A DNA stretch of 64,000 nucleotides from Salvia splendens. Lineage: Eukaryota > Streptophyta > Magnoliopsida > Lamiales > Lamiaceae. Of this stretch, positions 33,770 through 47,081 are shown one piece after another (the first letter of the stretch is position 1; every line of letters begins with the position of its first letter). The notes beneath the pieces were generated by a model. The model saw only the letters and a program-made list of their open reading frames with translations. It did not search any database and was not told the origin of the DNA. Made by a program: the position numbers and the translations under genes. The stretch covers positions 24,938,293 through 25,002,292 of the forward strand of contig NC_056047.1 of assembly GCF_004379255.2 (NCBI RefSeq). The letters are read 5' to 3'.

Positions 33770-33779
33770 TAATTTTTTG

Positions 33780-36700
33780 ATTGTTTTCCAAACATATTGT
33801 TTCTGCTCCTTTGACATCTACATTATTTAGTACTGAATGATTACATTATTTATGAGTTTTTGTACATCATTTGTTTAGGCAGTGAATGACTACATTATTT
33901 ACTATTCAATGACTACATTATATATGAGTAAATGAATACATTAGTTATGACTTGTATGTACGTCTTCCAATTATTCTATTACAATGGTACATTACTATGT
34001 CATGATGCGTTACATTATCCGTACATGTACATTACCAACACACTAAATAAATAATGTACGCGTTTTTGTACATTAAATGTACATTTGATACAATAAATAA
34101 TGTGCAGTTGCATAATGCACACAATGTTATCATTAATGTACCAAAATCATATTGTACATTAAAACATAAATATTATAAACAATGTAAACGCTTTAGCGCC
34201 ACGCTCAGTCACCCTATCCACAGCCATTTCCTCCCTAAATTGGTGTATAAATGAAAGGGGAATGTCTTCATCAAAGTCATCATTGAAATCGTCCGCTGTC
34301 CACTTTGATTCTAATAAGACAAGCGTACATGTATTAGTCCAGATACAAATTGAATATCTAATAACACAACGTATCAATGCAGAATAAGGATTGTACAGAT
34401 CAAAATAATCATTGTAATATGATGCTTCAAATTAGAATACTTGATGTACAAATAAGACTGAATAATGTATACATACATTGTAATTAATGTACACATTAAA
34501 TCCTTACATAGGTACCTCACATGCTAATACGCATGTACGTTAGTTGTCACTTTTCATACATTATTTACTGTATGCAATCTAAAACTCATGAAAAAATGAA
34601 ATCTAATGCATGTGGTGCTACTATATCCTTGCCCCATTGATTGCTAAACCCCTAGGAGAATGATTCAAACTCCCTACCCCGTGGTGATGTTTTCATTTTG
34701 TTAGTGGGTACTACAAGCTAGCCACATGGATTGCTAAACCCTAAGTGTAAGGATTCAACTCCCGCCAAACAATAAACCCTTCATTAAAGGCTATTTTTCG
34801 TACATTATTTACCTTATGAAAATCAAAACACACATAAAAAAATCAAATCATATAAAAATAGAGCATATAAATATAATAATGTACAACATCAGATTGAAAT
34901 AATTTGATTCAACGATGAAACACAAACAAACAAAGAATGTATTATAACTACATGATGTACAGATCTAGCTACATGATGTATCGGAACATAGTAATGCACC
35001 ATTGTAATAGAATTTTTGTCAAACACATTGTTTCCAATAGCTGCTTTGACATCTATATTATTTAGTACTTAATGATTACATTATTAATGAGTTTTCAAAC
35101 ATATTTACTATTGAATGACTACGTTATTTATTAGTTTTTGTACATCATTCGTTTTGGCAGTGAATGACTACATTATTTACTATTCAATGACTACATTACA
35201 TATCAGTAAATGACTACATTAGTTATGACTTGTACGTACGTCTTCCAATTATTCTATTACAATGGTACATTATTACGTCATGATGCGTTACATTATCCCT
35301 ACATGTACATTACCAACACACTTAATAAACAATGTAGGCGTTTTTACACATTTAATGTACTATTGATACAATAAATAATGTACAGTTGCATAATTCACAC
35401 AATGCTATCAGTAATGTACAAAAATCAAATTGTACATTAAAACATAAATATTATTACCAATGTACACGTTTTAGCGCCTCGCTCAGTCACACTATCCGCA
35501 GCCATTTCCTCCCTAAATTGGTATATAATTGAAAGGGGAATGTCTTCATGAAAGTCATCATCGACGTCGTTCGCTGTCCACTTTGATTTTAATAAAACAA
35601 GCGTACATGTATTAGTCCAGATGTAAATTGAATGTCTAATAATACAACGTATCAATGCAAAATAAGGATTGTACAGATCAAAATAATCGTCGTAATAAGA
35701 TGCTAAAAATTAGAAGACTTGATGTACAAATAAGACTGAATAATGTATCAATACATTGTAATGAATGTACACATTAAATCCTTACATAGGTACATCACAT
35801 GCTAATACGCATGTACGTTAGTTGACAGTTTTCATTCATTATTTACTGTATGCAATCTAAAACTCATGAAAAAATGAAATCCAATGCATGTGGTGGTACT
35901 ATATCCCAGCCCCATTGATTGCTAAACCCCTAGGAGAATGATTCAACCTCCCTACCCATGGTGATGTTTTCGATTTGTTAGTGGGTACTACAACCTAGCC
36001 CCATGGATTGCTAAACCCAAATGGTATGGATTCAACTCCCGCCAAACATTAAACCTAGGGCTGGCAATTTTCAACACGACACGATAATCTGACACGAATC
36101 CGCACGAAATTATTGGGTTGGGGTCAAGTTTTATTGGATCTGTGTCCTTATCGGGTTGACCCATTAAGAACCCGATAATTTCGGGTTGGGTTCGGGTCGG
36201 ATACGAGTAACCCATTATGAAATAATATTATTATTTTTATTATTATTTAAAAAAATATATATTATTTTAATTTTTTAATTTCTTATAAATTAGGTTTAAA
36301 TAGTATAAAATGAATTTTAATTTTGTTAATTAGGTTAAAAATTAAGGTTTAATCGTGTAATATTAGGTTTTAATCGTGTAATATCATGTTCGAGTTGTTA
36401 TCGTGTCGTGTCAACCCATATTATATCGTGTCGATAACGGGTTCGTGTCGGGTGCAGGTCGTGTTCGGATTTGAAGGTAGCAGGTCGGGTTCGTGTTCGA
36501 ATTTACAGTTTCCTTAACAGGTCGGGTTCAGGTTATGCCTTATTGGGTTGGGTCATTATCAGGTTGACCCGATAACGACCCAATCCGCACGATTTGTCAG
36601 CCCTAATTAAACCCTACATTAAAGGCTAATTTTCGTACATTATTTACCGTATGAAAATCAAAACACACATAAAAAAATCCAATCATATAAAAATAGAGTA

Positions 36701-39700
36701 TATAAAAATAATAATGTACAACATTAGATTGAAATAACGTACGAATTTGATTCAACGGTGAAACACAAACAAACAAAGAATGTATTATAACTACGTGATG
36801 TACAGATCTGGCTACATGATGTATCATAACATTGTAATGCACCATTGTAATAGAATATTTGTCAAACACATTGTTTCCAACAGCTGCTTTGAGATCTATA
36901 TTATTTAGTACTGAATGATTACATTATTAATGAGTTTTCATACATATTTACTATTGAATGACTACGTTATTTATTAGTTTTTGTACATCATTCGTTTTGG
37001 CAGTGAATGACTACATTATTTACTATTCAATGACTACATTACATATCAGTAAATGACTACATTAGTTATGACTTGTACGTACGTCTTCCAATTATTCTAT
37101 TACTACATTAGTTATGACTTGTACGTACGTCTTCCAATTATTCTATTACAATGGTACATTATTATGTCATGATGCGTTACATTATCCCTACATGTACATT
37201 ACCAACACACTTAATAAACAATGTAGGCGTTTTTATACATTTAATGTACTATTGATACAATAAATAATGTACAGTTGCATAATTCACACAATGCTATCAT
37301 TAATGTACCAAAATCATATTGTACATTAAAACATAAATATTATAAACAATGTAAACGCTTTAGCGCCACGCTCAGTCACCCTATCCACAGCCATTTCCTC
37401 CCTAAATTGGTGTATAAATGAAAGGGGAATGTCTTCATCAAAGTCATCATCGAAGTCGTCCGCTGTCCACTTTGATTCTAATAAGACAAGCGTACATGTA
37501 TTAGTCCAGATACAAATTGAATATCTAATAACACAACGTATCAATGCAGAATAAGGATTGTACAGATCAAAATAATCATTGTAATATGATGCTTCAAATT
37601 AGAATATTTGATGTACAAATAAGACTGAATAATGTATATATACATTGTAATTAATGTACACATTAAATCCTTACATAGGTACCTCACATGCTAATACGCA
37701 TGTACGTTAGTTATCACTTTTCATACATTATTTACTGTATGCAATCTAAAACTCATGAAAAAATGAAATCCAATGCATGTGGTGCTACTATATCCTTGCC
37801 CCATTGATTGCTAAACCCCTAGGAGAATGATTCAAACTCCCTACCTCGTGGTGATGTTTTCGTTTTGTTAGTGGGTACTACAAGCTAGCCACATGGATTG
37901 CTAAACCCTAAGTGTAAGGATTCAACTCCCGCCAAACATTAAACCCTTCATTAAAGGCTAATTTTCGTACATTATTTACCTTATGAAAATCAAAACACAC
38001 ATAAAAAAATCAAATCATATAAAAATAGAGCATATAAATATAATAATGTACAACATCAGATTGAAATAATTTGATTCAACGATGAAACACAAACAAACAA
38101 AGAATGTAATATTACTACATGATGTACAGATCTAGCTACATGATGTATCGGAACATAGTAATGCACCATTGTAATAGAATTTTTGTCAAACACATTGTTT
38201 CCAATAGCTGCTTTGACATCTATATTATTTAGTACTTAATGATTACATTATTAATGAGTTTTCATACATATTTATTATTGAATGACTACGTTATTTATTA
38301 GTTTTTGTACATCATTCGTTTTGGCAGTGAATGACTACATTATTTACTATTCAATGACTACATTACATATCAGTAAATGACTACATTAGTTATGACTTGT
38401 ACGTACGTCTTCCAATTATTCTATTACAATGGTACATTATTATGTCATGATGCGTTACATTATCCCTACATGTACATTACCAACACACTTAATAAACAAT
38501 GTAGGCGTTTTTACACATTTAATGTACTATTGATACAATAAATAATGTACAGTTGCATAATTCACACAATGCTATCAGTAATGTACAAAAATCAAATTGT
38601 ACATTAAAACATAAATATTATTACCAATGTACACGTTTTAGCGCCTCGCTCAGTCACACTATCCGCAGCCATTTCCTCCCTAAATTGGTATATAATTGAA
38701 AGGGGAATGTCTTCATGAAAGTCATCATCGACGTCGTTCGCTGTCCACTTTGATTTTAATAAAACAAGCGTACATGTATTAGTCCAGATGTAAATTGAAT
38801 GTCTAATAACACAACGTATCAATGCAAAATAAGGATTGTACAGATCAAAATAATCGTCGTAATAAGATGCAAAAAATTAGAAGACTTGATGTACAAATAA
38901 GACTGAATAATGTATCAATACATTGTAATGAATGTACACATTAAATCCTTACATAGGTACATCACATGCTAATACGCATGTACGTTAGTTGACAGTTTTC
39001 ATTCATTATTTACTGTATGCAATCTAAAACTCATGAAAAAATGAAATCCAATGCATGTGGTGGTACTATATCCCAGCCCCATTGATTGCTAAACCCCTAG
39101 GAGAATGATTCAACCTCCCTACCCATGGTGATGTTTTCGATTTGTTAGTGGGTACTACAACCTAGCCCCATGGATTGCTAAACCCAAATGGTATGGATTC
39201 AACTCCCGCCAAACATTAAACCCTACATTAAAGGCTAATTTTCGTACATTATTTACCGTATGAAAATCAAAACACACATAAAAAAATCCAATCATATAAA
39301 AATAGAGCATATAAAAATAATAATGTACAACATTAGATTGAAATAACGTACGAATTTGATTCAACGGTGAAACACAAACAAACAAAGAATGTATTATAAC
39401 TACGTGATGTACAGATCTGGCTACATGATGTATCATAACATTGTAATGCACCATTGTAATAGAATATTTGTCAAACACATTGTTTCCAACAGCTGCTTTG
39501 AGATCTATATTATTTAGTACTGAATGATTACATTATTAATGAGTTTTCATACATATTTACTATTAAATGACTATGTTATTTATTAGTTTTTGTACATTAT
39601 TCGTTTTGGCAGTAAATGACTACATTATTTACAATTCATTGACTACATTATATATCAGTGAATGAATACATTAGTTATGACTTGTATGTACGTCTTCCAA

Positions 39701-40159
39701 TTATTCTATTACAATGGTACATTACTATGTCATGATGTGTTACATTATCCCATACATGTACATTACCAACACAATTAATAAACAATGTAGGCGTTTTTAT
39801 ACTTTTAATGTACTATTGACACAATAAATAATGTACAGTTGCATAATGCACACAATGCTATCATTAATGTACAAAAATCAAATTGTACATTAAAACATAA
39901 ATATTATAAACAATATAAACGTTTTAGCACCACGCTCAGTCACCCTATCCGCAGCCATTTCCGCCCTAAATTGGTGTATAAATGAAAGGGGAATGTCTTC
40001 ATCAAAGTCATCATCGAAGTCGTTCGATGTCCACTTTGATTCAAATAAGACAAGCGTGCATGTATTAGTCCAGATGTAAATTGAATGTCTAATAACACAA
40101 CGTATCAATGCAGAATAAGGATTGTACAGATCGAAATAATCGTTGTAATATGATGCTTC
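33780..40159. repeat. 1.27-kb tandem array, five units, copy 2
   Basis: Landmark CGCTCAGTCAC at 34202, 35480, 37369, 38647 and 39933. Same dimeric pattern as copy 1. The fifth unit is uninterrupted here, and its AT site at 39913/39914 is the empty site of the copy 1 Helitron. The array is cut at 40159 by the copia insertion. Confidence 0.93.
36056..36605. mobile_element. hAT MITE, copy 2
   Basis: Counterpart of 16731-17280 with TSD ATTAAACC at 36048-36055 and 36606-36613. Its presence in both copies places the insertion before the 19-kb duplication. Confidence 0.95.
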
Positions 40160-41627
40160 TGTTAGAATTGGTATACTGAAAAGCATATTTCGAGCATATT
40201 GTACGGATAGAATTGCTTGTATACAATAAACTCTACAATCCACTTTTATCCCAAGGCGAGAAGAAGTAATTTTGTCGCATTGATGTTTGCTTGTGCATTT
40301 ATAAGATGTATCTCAAGCATTTAAATGTATAAGAAGCAAATAAGCCTAATTCTTCTGCATAGTAGACTGGTCGTGAACGACGTTCACAGAAGGTGACACA
40401 GTCGGTCCTTTGTAGAAGAGAAATAGAATTTCACAACCTAGATAGGCTTTGGCTACCTATCGTGAAAGGTTGCAGTGTCAGTCCGCATGTTTCCTTACCT
40501 TAGGAAATAAACGACATTGGTGTGGTATAGCACTAAAGGATCTAACAGTTGAGATAAGTCTTTCTTGCTATTTACTGAAAGACGAGGTCTCGGTGATTGT
40601 TATTTCTTAATCATTGTTGATATAACATTGAGCATACGATATTGATTATGCACTACTTTGATTTATCAAATGGTGCGGATTTTTTGCAATCCAAGAATCC
40701 TGATATCTTGGGTAGTGGTGATTAATGTCTAGAGGTGCTAGTATTGTTATTGCAATGAATCGTGTGCTGGGTGAGTCCAGTTTGATAATATCCTCAAGAG
40801 GTGTTCGAAAAAGGTTTTATTATTCAGAAACCCGACCGGTTGGAATTTATTCCAGAATAATAAATAAAGATTTTGAACTAGACAACTCTTGGAAAAAGAT
40901 ATTAATTAATTAAAGTCAAATAGGAGGCTTAAATTAATTAATGGATATTTATATCTTAAACACGGGAAATAATAATTAAAGAGGTAAAGCCCGGATTACT
41001 CGTAATTTGGGATTGGACGGGCAGTCAATATTATTATACTATAGTGGATGATAATAATATTCTATTGGACTTGTATTAAATTGTGGCTCAATTTAATTAG
41101 TAAAAGTCCAACAGGTTTGGCCCAAGTCCAACCTCCATGGATCCCTAATCTGGCCCATCATAACTCTATATAAAAGGAGATTAGAAAGGAGATTCAATGT
41201 CGATTTAAGAGTTAATTTTCGTGCTCCCCTCTGGGAGTGGACGAAAAAATCGGTTTTTGACAAAACTGATATTCTGTCTCCTTTCTAATCAAGTCCTTGT
41301 CGATTCTGATAAGCTTTGCCCACCCAAAGGTCATTATCTGAGTTCGGGATACAGATTAGAAGATTCGTGGTTGAGTACAAAGATCATCACGTGGAGAAGG
41401 CGCAAGCAATCGTCGATTCTTTGGAGAATCAGATCGGTAATCCTAAACCGTAGAATATCATGAATTAGGATTTTAATTCCTTAAGCATGATTTTTGTGCA
41501 TTCTTGTGTGCAATTCAATGTTTAACATGTGAATCAATTAATCCCATAATCGGTCAAATAGATCCATATGTATGATTTATTTGTGAATGCATGACTTCCG
41601 CTGTGCAAGGGGCACCAAACCCCAACA
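40160..41627 (+). repeat. copia family B 5' LTR
   Basis: Same length as the 3' LTR. TATA box TATATAAAAGG from 41167. Hairpin GATAGG-N9-CCTATC at 40441-40461, shared with family A. Confidence 0.96.
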
Positions 41628-41629
41628 AT

Positions 41630-41642
41630 TGGTATCAGAGCC
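41630..41642 (+). other. primer binding site (initiator-Met tRNA)
   Basis: TGGTATCAGAGCC begins 2 bp after the LTR, the standard copia minus-strand primer site. It is also at 23489-23501 and 58969-58981. Confidence 0.93.
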
Positions 41643-41939
41643 AATTTTTGGCTCTGATTATGTGGATTAATTTCATATTATGTGAATTGCTTGAATGCAT
41701 AATTAAAATGACAACAAGAGCACATTCGGTGAGGACGCGCAGTCGGCGCTCCCGCCGGGACTGCACGTCACCGAACGCGCAAGGCTTGATGTCGAGGAGA
41801 GATTGCTTTATGTGATTCTTTGCACTAACTTTCATGTGAGTGATTCTATTTTAGTATGTAACGATTACACATGTATTCAATTTGTTATTACCATGCGTGA
41901 GTGCTACTTTCATACATACGTGAATTCAATTGTTTTAAA

Positions 41940-42430
41940 TGGCGTGAATTTTTGCCCTACGTGAATGTAAATTCCGAGTCGGCAATTTGGGTGTCGCACC
42001 GCAATAAAAGCAGCACCGGAACGAGTGGGAGCCTATCGGCAGATTCCCGGACTCGTGGAGCGACGGATGCGTGCGGCGACCGGACAACAGCGGGGGTGCG
42101 ACGACGTAGCGGCTGCAGCGTCGGTAACCCGCGGTGCAGCGCCGGCGTCGGAGAAGTCAGGCTGGGCATTCTGCATCGGTAGCCCAAGCTCTCGAGCTGG
42201 GCAGTTTTCGCGACGCATAACAGCAGCGGCGAAAACAACCTGCGGTGCCGAGAGGGCTGTCGGAGGCGACGCGGGAGCAGCGACGACGGCGCAGCAGCAT
42301 CGATGTCGGACGGCAGCGGCGTCCCTCCACGAGCAGCCCCAACAGTGCCTCAAACTAGGGTTTGTCCTATGAACGACGCTCGCGCGGGTTCCACCCGCTC
42401 GACGTCGCATTGTCTCGCCCATGGCTTCAC
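41940..42430 (+). other. GC-rich block in copia family B leader
   Basis: A sharply GC-rich stretch in an otherwise AT-rich element. It is open in several frames on both strands (a CG-rich sequence has few stops), so these frames are not evidence of a gene. Family A has a comparable GC-rich block at the same place in its leader (59150-59850), so it is an old property of both lineages. Confidence 0.75.
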
Positions 42431-42439
42431 TTTCCAAAT

Positions 42440-43650
42440 TTTGATTAGGGTTTCCAAATCCTTGGATTCAATTTTGGAAATAATTCAAGATATAATTTAG
42501 AATAAGATTTGAATATATCTATTAAATTGGATTATCTAAAAAAATTTTTTTAATTAAATTATTAATTAAATTTGGGTTTTATCCTTATTTTATGAATTTA
42601 GATATATTTGATTATATCTAGAGAAATCCTAGATAAATTTGGATTAATAATTAAATTTATTTATGTAATATGGATTTAGATAGATTTTATTTTATCTTGT
42701 TGAATCCTTGATTGACTAAGATAAATATTAATTATGTTTATCCATATCTTGTAGATATTGATAGATCTATATCTATCTAGAATATATCTTAGTAGATTTG
42801 GATAATTAAAATCCATGTTTATCTTTATCTTGTGGATATTTATAGAATTAATTCTATTTAGAATATATCCTAGTAGATTTAGATAATTAAATGTATCTTT
42901 ATCTTATAGATATTGATAGATTTATATCTGTCTAGAATATATCTTAGAAGATTTAGATAATTGTTAATCCAGTATTATAATTATCTTTTGGATTTAAGAT
43001 AGATTTAGTTCTATCTACTTAAATCCTAGTTGAATTAATTAATAATAATTCTACTTTATCCTAATTTTATGGATATAAAATATCCTAGATAAATTTGGAT
43101 AAAGATAATACAAGATAATCCTAATCTAATTGGATTTTGATAAAGTTAATTTTATCTAGAATAAATCCTAACAGATATGATATATTCTAGTTTCTTATTC
43201 TAAATAATTTAAGATTTTCTTAAATCTTAGAGTGATTGGATTTTATCTTATGGATTTGGATAGATTTGTTTCTATCCTGAAATATCATAGTACTATTTTG
43301 ATAATGATAATCCAAGATCAGTCTTATCTTGAATTTAAGGATTTGATTTTATTCTTATAAAATCTAGAATAATCCCAAAAAGGATTTAGATAGATTCAAC
43401 TCTATCTAGATAAATCCTAAATTAATTTGGATAGTCATTATCCAAGATACATTTATCAAATCCGAAATTCATATTTTGGATAAGATAAGGAATTAATTAT
43501 TTATTTAAATCTCCCTAGATTTATTAAATAATTTCAATAATTATCCAATGTGATTAATCACCATGAATTAAATGGATTTATCTATTTATTTGGTGTTAAT
43601 ATGTTTTAAGTGGATTATCTGTCTTATCTACTTATGTTATAATTATGCAA
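42440..43650 (+). repeat. AT-rich tandem repeats in the copia leader (tagatttagataa type)
   Basis: Imperfect repeats, the clearest about 90-100 bp apart between 42770 and 42960 (ATATCTTAGTAGATTTGGATAA, CTTTATCTTGTGGATATTTATA). No coding potential. The right breakpoint of the 19-kb duplication (42887) lies here. Confidence 0.75.
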
Positions 43651-43719
43651 AAACCATGTCTAAAATGACTAAGCGATAATTACAACAGTGCGTTGTATAT
43701 GGTCTCCATAAATTGGTCT

Positions 43720-44150
43720 ATATATGAAGCAGTTTCTAATATTATCGCGACTCACCTTAGTGGGAGCAATAATCCTACGAAATAGCAAGTTCATAAGATT
43801 AGACTTCTTAATGGTAAATTGTTTAAACTGGAAGCATGTTTCTAATATTATCGCGACCCACCCTAGTGGGAGCCGTAATCCTACGAAATTGCAAGTTCAT
43901 GTGTTTAAGCATATTTATAAGATAGCTATGGAACTTTGTTAGTGGCGTACGACCTTCCCTAGAAGGAGTATCAAAACAGAAATGAAATTCCTAGATGCAA
44001 ATATTTATGGTAAATGCTTAGGCAATATTTGGCGGCCATGCCACCTTAGTGGTCTCTGGACTATCCGTCGGTATTGTGACCAGGAAATTGTTGGAATCCA
44101 AATTTGTATGACCTCCCTAGAGGCGTACTTATTTTGGTTTTCACGGTTGC
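43720..44150 (+). promoter_or_regulatory. conserved leader segment with serial short hairpins
   Basis: Contains TCTAATATTATCGCGAC-CCACCCTAGTGGGAG twice, then CCTTCCCTAGAAGG, GGCGGCCATG-CCACCTTAGTGG-TCTCTGGACTAT and CCTCCCTAGAGG. These are short stems closed by a CTA/TTA-type loop. Family A has the same order at 60580-60930, with changed loops and partly changed stems. The segment lies between leader repeats and gag. A role as packaging, dimerisation or translation signal is inference. Confidence 0.55.
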
Positions 44151-44244
44151 GAGATACATAAATTGTTTTGTGGTTGTTTGCGATTATGTATTAAGCATAG
44201 TATGTGATAAATAGTTTTATTTCTTCTCAGCCAAATTCTTAATA

Positions 44245-44807
44245 ATGTCTGCGAACCTTAAAGAAATCAAACTCGAAGGCCAAAATTATGTAGACTGAAA
44301 ATATTAAATGGATAAGATTCTCATTGCTGAAAACATAAAGTTTGTACTCACCAATTCATGTCCTCCATTTCCTTGACAAAATTCTACAAAGAAAGTTTAA
44401 GAATGCATTTTATGCGTGCACTTGACAAGTTCTTTGAGATAGAAGGTCAAACTACTTTCTTTTAAGTAGTAAGACACGTCTTGGTTTATATTGATGAAAG
44501 AGGGGTATTCAATGAGGACGTTGTCCAGATTCTGTTGAAACATCCAAAAGAGTTAGAATATTTTGAAGAATCTTCTGATTCAGTTACTCAAATAGTTTCT
44601 ATACTCAGTTCATCGCCAAATGTAATAAGAAGTGAGTACAAGAAGGTTGTTACTGAAAAGTTGGAAACCTTCAGCATTGTATTCACTTTATTACTTTTGG
44701 AGGAAGATAACATGATAGTTGACGAATTCATTAAGGCTGCGCTGCATCTTTCCTATGTCTTAGTTCAATCGAACAGAAGACTAGCAATGGAAAGAGGGAA
44801 GAGCTGA
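44245..44807 (+). pseudogene. gag: degenerate copia gag
   Basis: It begins MSANLKEIKLEGQNYVD then stop at the position where family A has its gag start (MSFNPLSAILKENKLEGQNY). After broken frames, an open stretch of 108 codons (44481-44807) reads VFNEDVVQILLKHPKELEYF, SVTQIVSILSSSPNV and SIVFTLLLLEEDNMI. It lines up with the family A segment SVRDHVLEMMGHLNQIEVLG, PVSQVTIILQSLPPSFQQ and LAELLTELQLAEDLM. So it is a far-diverged gag with one long open piece; the zinc knuckle is not recognisable. Confidence 0.65.
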
Positions 44808-44813
44808 ATTGTC

Positions 44814-46175
44814 GTCAATGTCTGCTAAAAGCAAGAAAGACAAGAAAAATTTGGTGAAAAGGCAAAGAGAAGATGTATTGTAAGTCGGATTGACCTCTTC
44901 TAAAGAAGGACAATGACTTAGATAACAACGCAACTTCTAAAGGAGGGATCTTAATCCAGTTGGGCAGTTGTTGTAGTGGGAGCTATTTATTTATGCTCAC
45001 TTTATTGTTTTGTTTTGATGTTAGAGATTTTGTTTTATTGGTACAGTCTTGTTTAGAATGAATTTATATTCAGTTTCTAAACTAATTTATGATTCTACGA
45101 TGTTCAATTTCATTTTATAATGCTTGCATTATTGAGAAATGTGGATCGCATATCTATCATAATACCATAGAAAAACAAATTATACATCATAGTATCTAAA
45201 CAATGTAATTGCAAAAAGATTGAGTTTAACACCACAATTCAACTTCTTAAACAATGAATGATAAAGTATTTATGGTACTTAATCATAAGGCCAAGAAAGT
45301 ACTTAGTAATTGTTCAAACTGATTTTGTCTAACTCAAGTGACTATCGAGATTTTAACAGCTTACTTGTTAAATAGGTTGAAAGTCAGGTAAGTCTGGTTG
45401 ATGCACAATAAGTTAGAATCTTTTGGTGGTTCAAGGGATTCAGAATACTTATAGAGATGCAACACAGAAAGACTAGTAAGTCTCAATGGTTTACACCATA
45501 GGAGACGAGCAAATGAGTTAAGATCAGTAGTGGGAGTTAAATCCTAGTTGACTACTCCAAGCATTCTTCTAAAGAATGAGATAGTCATATAAGAAGATAT
45601 CGAAGTCTCTCGAAGACAAGTTCGATAAGTGAACAGTTTTACTCAATAACACCTTATCATTGATGGGATATACGTTGGAAACAGCGAGTTATACCTTAAA
45701 GAAACTACCATAACATCAGTACCTTCTACAACACACGAGTTGTGGACTAGAGGTAAGTTTAGTCCAGCACATCTCAAGGTGTGGAGTTATTTCAAGACAT
45801 GTTTTGGAAAAGGTATCCAAGTAATTGGAGTTGTGTACTGAGGTATGTTTTAAGGTTGTCCCAAATGATAGAAAAGATACAGGTTCTATAATCTTTACGG
45901 TAAGATATGTGTTTGTTTACACGAATACTAGATTCTTTGATGAAGATTATGAGGAGAACTATAAGCCTAACAAATATGATAATTCTCAAGATAATGAGAA
46001 TATCTATTTTCCATCTTAACCAAGAAGTCATACCATTAGAAACTTATGCACTAAGAAAATCAACGTTTGTACCTAAGATTGTAAGAGTCGTGTCGTAGTG
46101 GGAGCGTTCTTTGCGAACATAATAAGTTCATGGGTCTAAAAGAGTCTTAAGACTCAGTCTTAGATCAACTTGAAC
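44814..46175 (+). pseudogene. pol: copia protease/integrase remnants
   Basis: Only islands are readable, for example GAGTTGTGGACTAGAGGTAA then CCAGCACATCTCAAGGTGTG near 45735-45785, which corresponds to ELWTGRKP-x4-HLKIWG of the integrase C-terminal part in family A. Many stops and indels. No frame longer than about 80 codons. Confidence 0.6.
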
Positions 46176-46293
46176 CATGGGCGGATCCAGGAACTGATCA
46201 TCGTGGGGTCGGGCGAGATAAGGAATTTACTACAATCTTTTGTTGCGCGCGATGAAAACAACTCAATTTTTTTTTATTTGAAATAATATCATA

Positions 46294-46492
46294 CTCCATT
46301 GGTCTTATCATAGATGACACACTTTCCTTTTTGGTTTGTGTCAATCAAGATGACTCATTACTAAAATTAGAGACATCTCTACTTTATTGCTTCTCTCATA
46401 CTTTACTTTCTCTACTTAACATACTCCATAAAATAAGGTCATAAAATTTTATGTCGTCCAAGGAAGGGGTTATCTCCTAGAGACGGAGGGAG
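46294..46492. mobile_element. Stowaway-like MITE, 199 bp
   Basis: CTCCATTGGTC ... GAGACGGAGGGAG between TA dinucleotides (46292-46293, 46493-46494). The left TIR is worn, the right TIR is the classic CTCCCTCCGTCTC inverted. Word GATGACACACTTTCC inside. Confidence 0.7.
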
Positions 46493-46828
46493 TAAATTTC
46501 TCTCACTATATACTATCAAAATATAATTCAATCAGTCATCCTTAATATTTCATTTTTTTTCTAATTTTTCACATTAATTTTCACTATTTACAAAATTATG
46601 TCAAATATAGGTTGCCTTGAAAAAATAATTGTGCAAGACTAAATCATTTTTAAAAGATCATATGAGCATTTTTGTTAATTAGATAGGAAAAATATTATGT
46701 AACGTTTAGTTTAAGAAGAATTGGGAATTTAGTATAATAACAAGATTTAACCTTTTCTTTTTTAAACTAAGCTAGTTTTTGAAAAAATTTAGGTTTGTGT
46801 TGATTTGATTTAAATTACTAAGATTATA

Positions 46829-47081
46829 CTCCCTCCGTCCCTGAAAATTTGTCACCTATTTCCTTTTTCGTCCGTCCCTAAAAATTTGTCACATTTCACT
46901 TTTACCATTTTTTGGTAATGGACCCCACATTCCACTAACTCATTCTCACTCACATTTTATTTTAAAACTAATATATAAAAGTAGGACTCACATGTCACTA
47001 ACTTTTTCAACCCACTTTCTATTATATATTAAAAAACTCGCGCCGGGTCAAATAGTGACGAATTTTGGGGGACGGAGGAAG
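46829..47081. mobile_element. Stowaway (Tc1/mariner) MITE, 253 bp
   Basis: CTCCCTCCGTCCC at the left and GGGGACGGAGGAAG at the right, flanked by TA (46827-46828 and 47082-47083). The interior words ATTTGTCAC and GTGACGAATTTT pair across the element. Typical plant Stowaway structure. Confidence 0.92.

Larger units (their letters stand above)
25309..33779. mobile_element. decayed FAR1/MULE-like region, copy 2
   Basis: Counterpart of 5999-14454 with the same lesions: unknown frame 25682-25885 (-), IP-x6-FRE exon 26912-27030 (+), basic fragment 29077-29322 (+). Only scattered point differences are seen (for example one base in the FAR1 upstream region near 27750 and one at about 25955). Confidence 0.5.
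24745..42887. repeat. 19.3-kb tandem segmental duplication, copy 2 (18143 bp)
   Basis: Direct repeat of 5399-24744 lacking the 1184-bp Helitron. All features of copy 1 recur: MULE-like left end 25309, unknown frame 25682-25885, exon 26912-27030, FAR1 remnant 27552-27831, 279-bp repeats 27851-29051, basic fragment 29077-29322, Pack element 29554-31411, three MITEs, knuckle exon 33603-33769, array 33780-40159, hAT MITE 36056-36605. Copy 2 continues into the rest of the copia beyond 42887, so copy 2's right side is the ancestral arrangement. Confidence 0.95.

Noticed and set aside
5399..42887. Pure assembly artefact as explanation for the duplication
   Set aside because: Not excluded, but the copies differ by a Helitron with a proper empty site, a 24-bp repeat unit, several microsatellite lengths and scattered substitutions, which simple duplication of one contig would not give. 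Two haplotypes joined in tandem remain possible and are listed as the refuting test.
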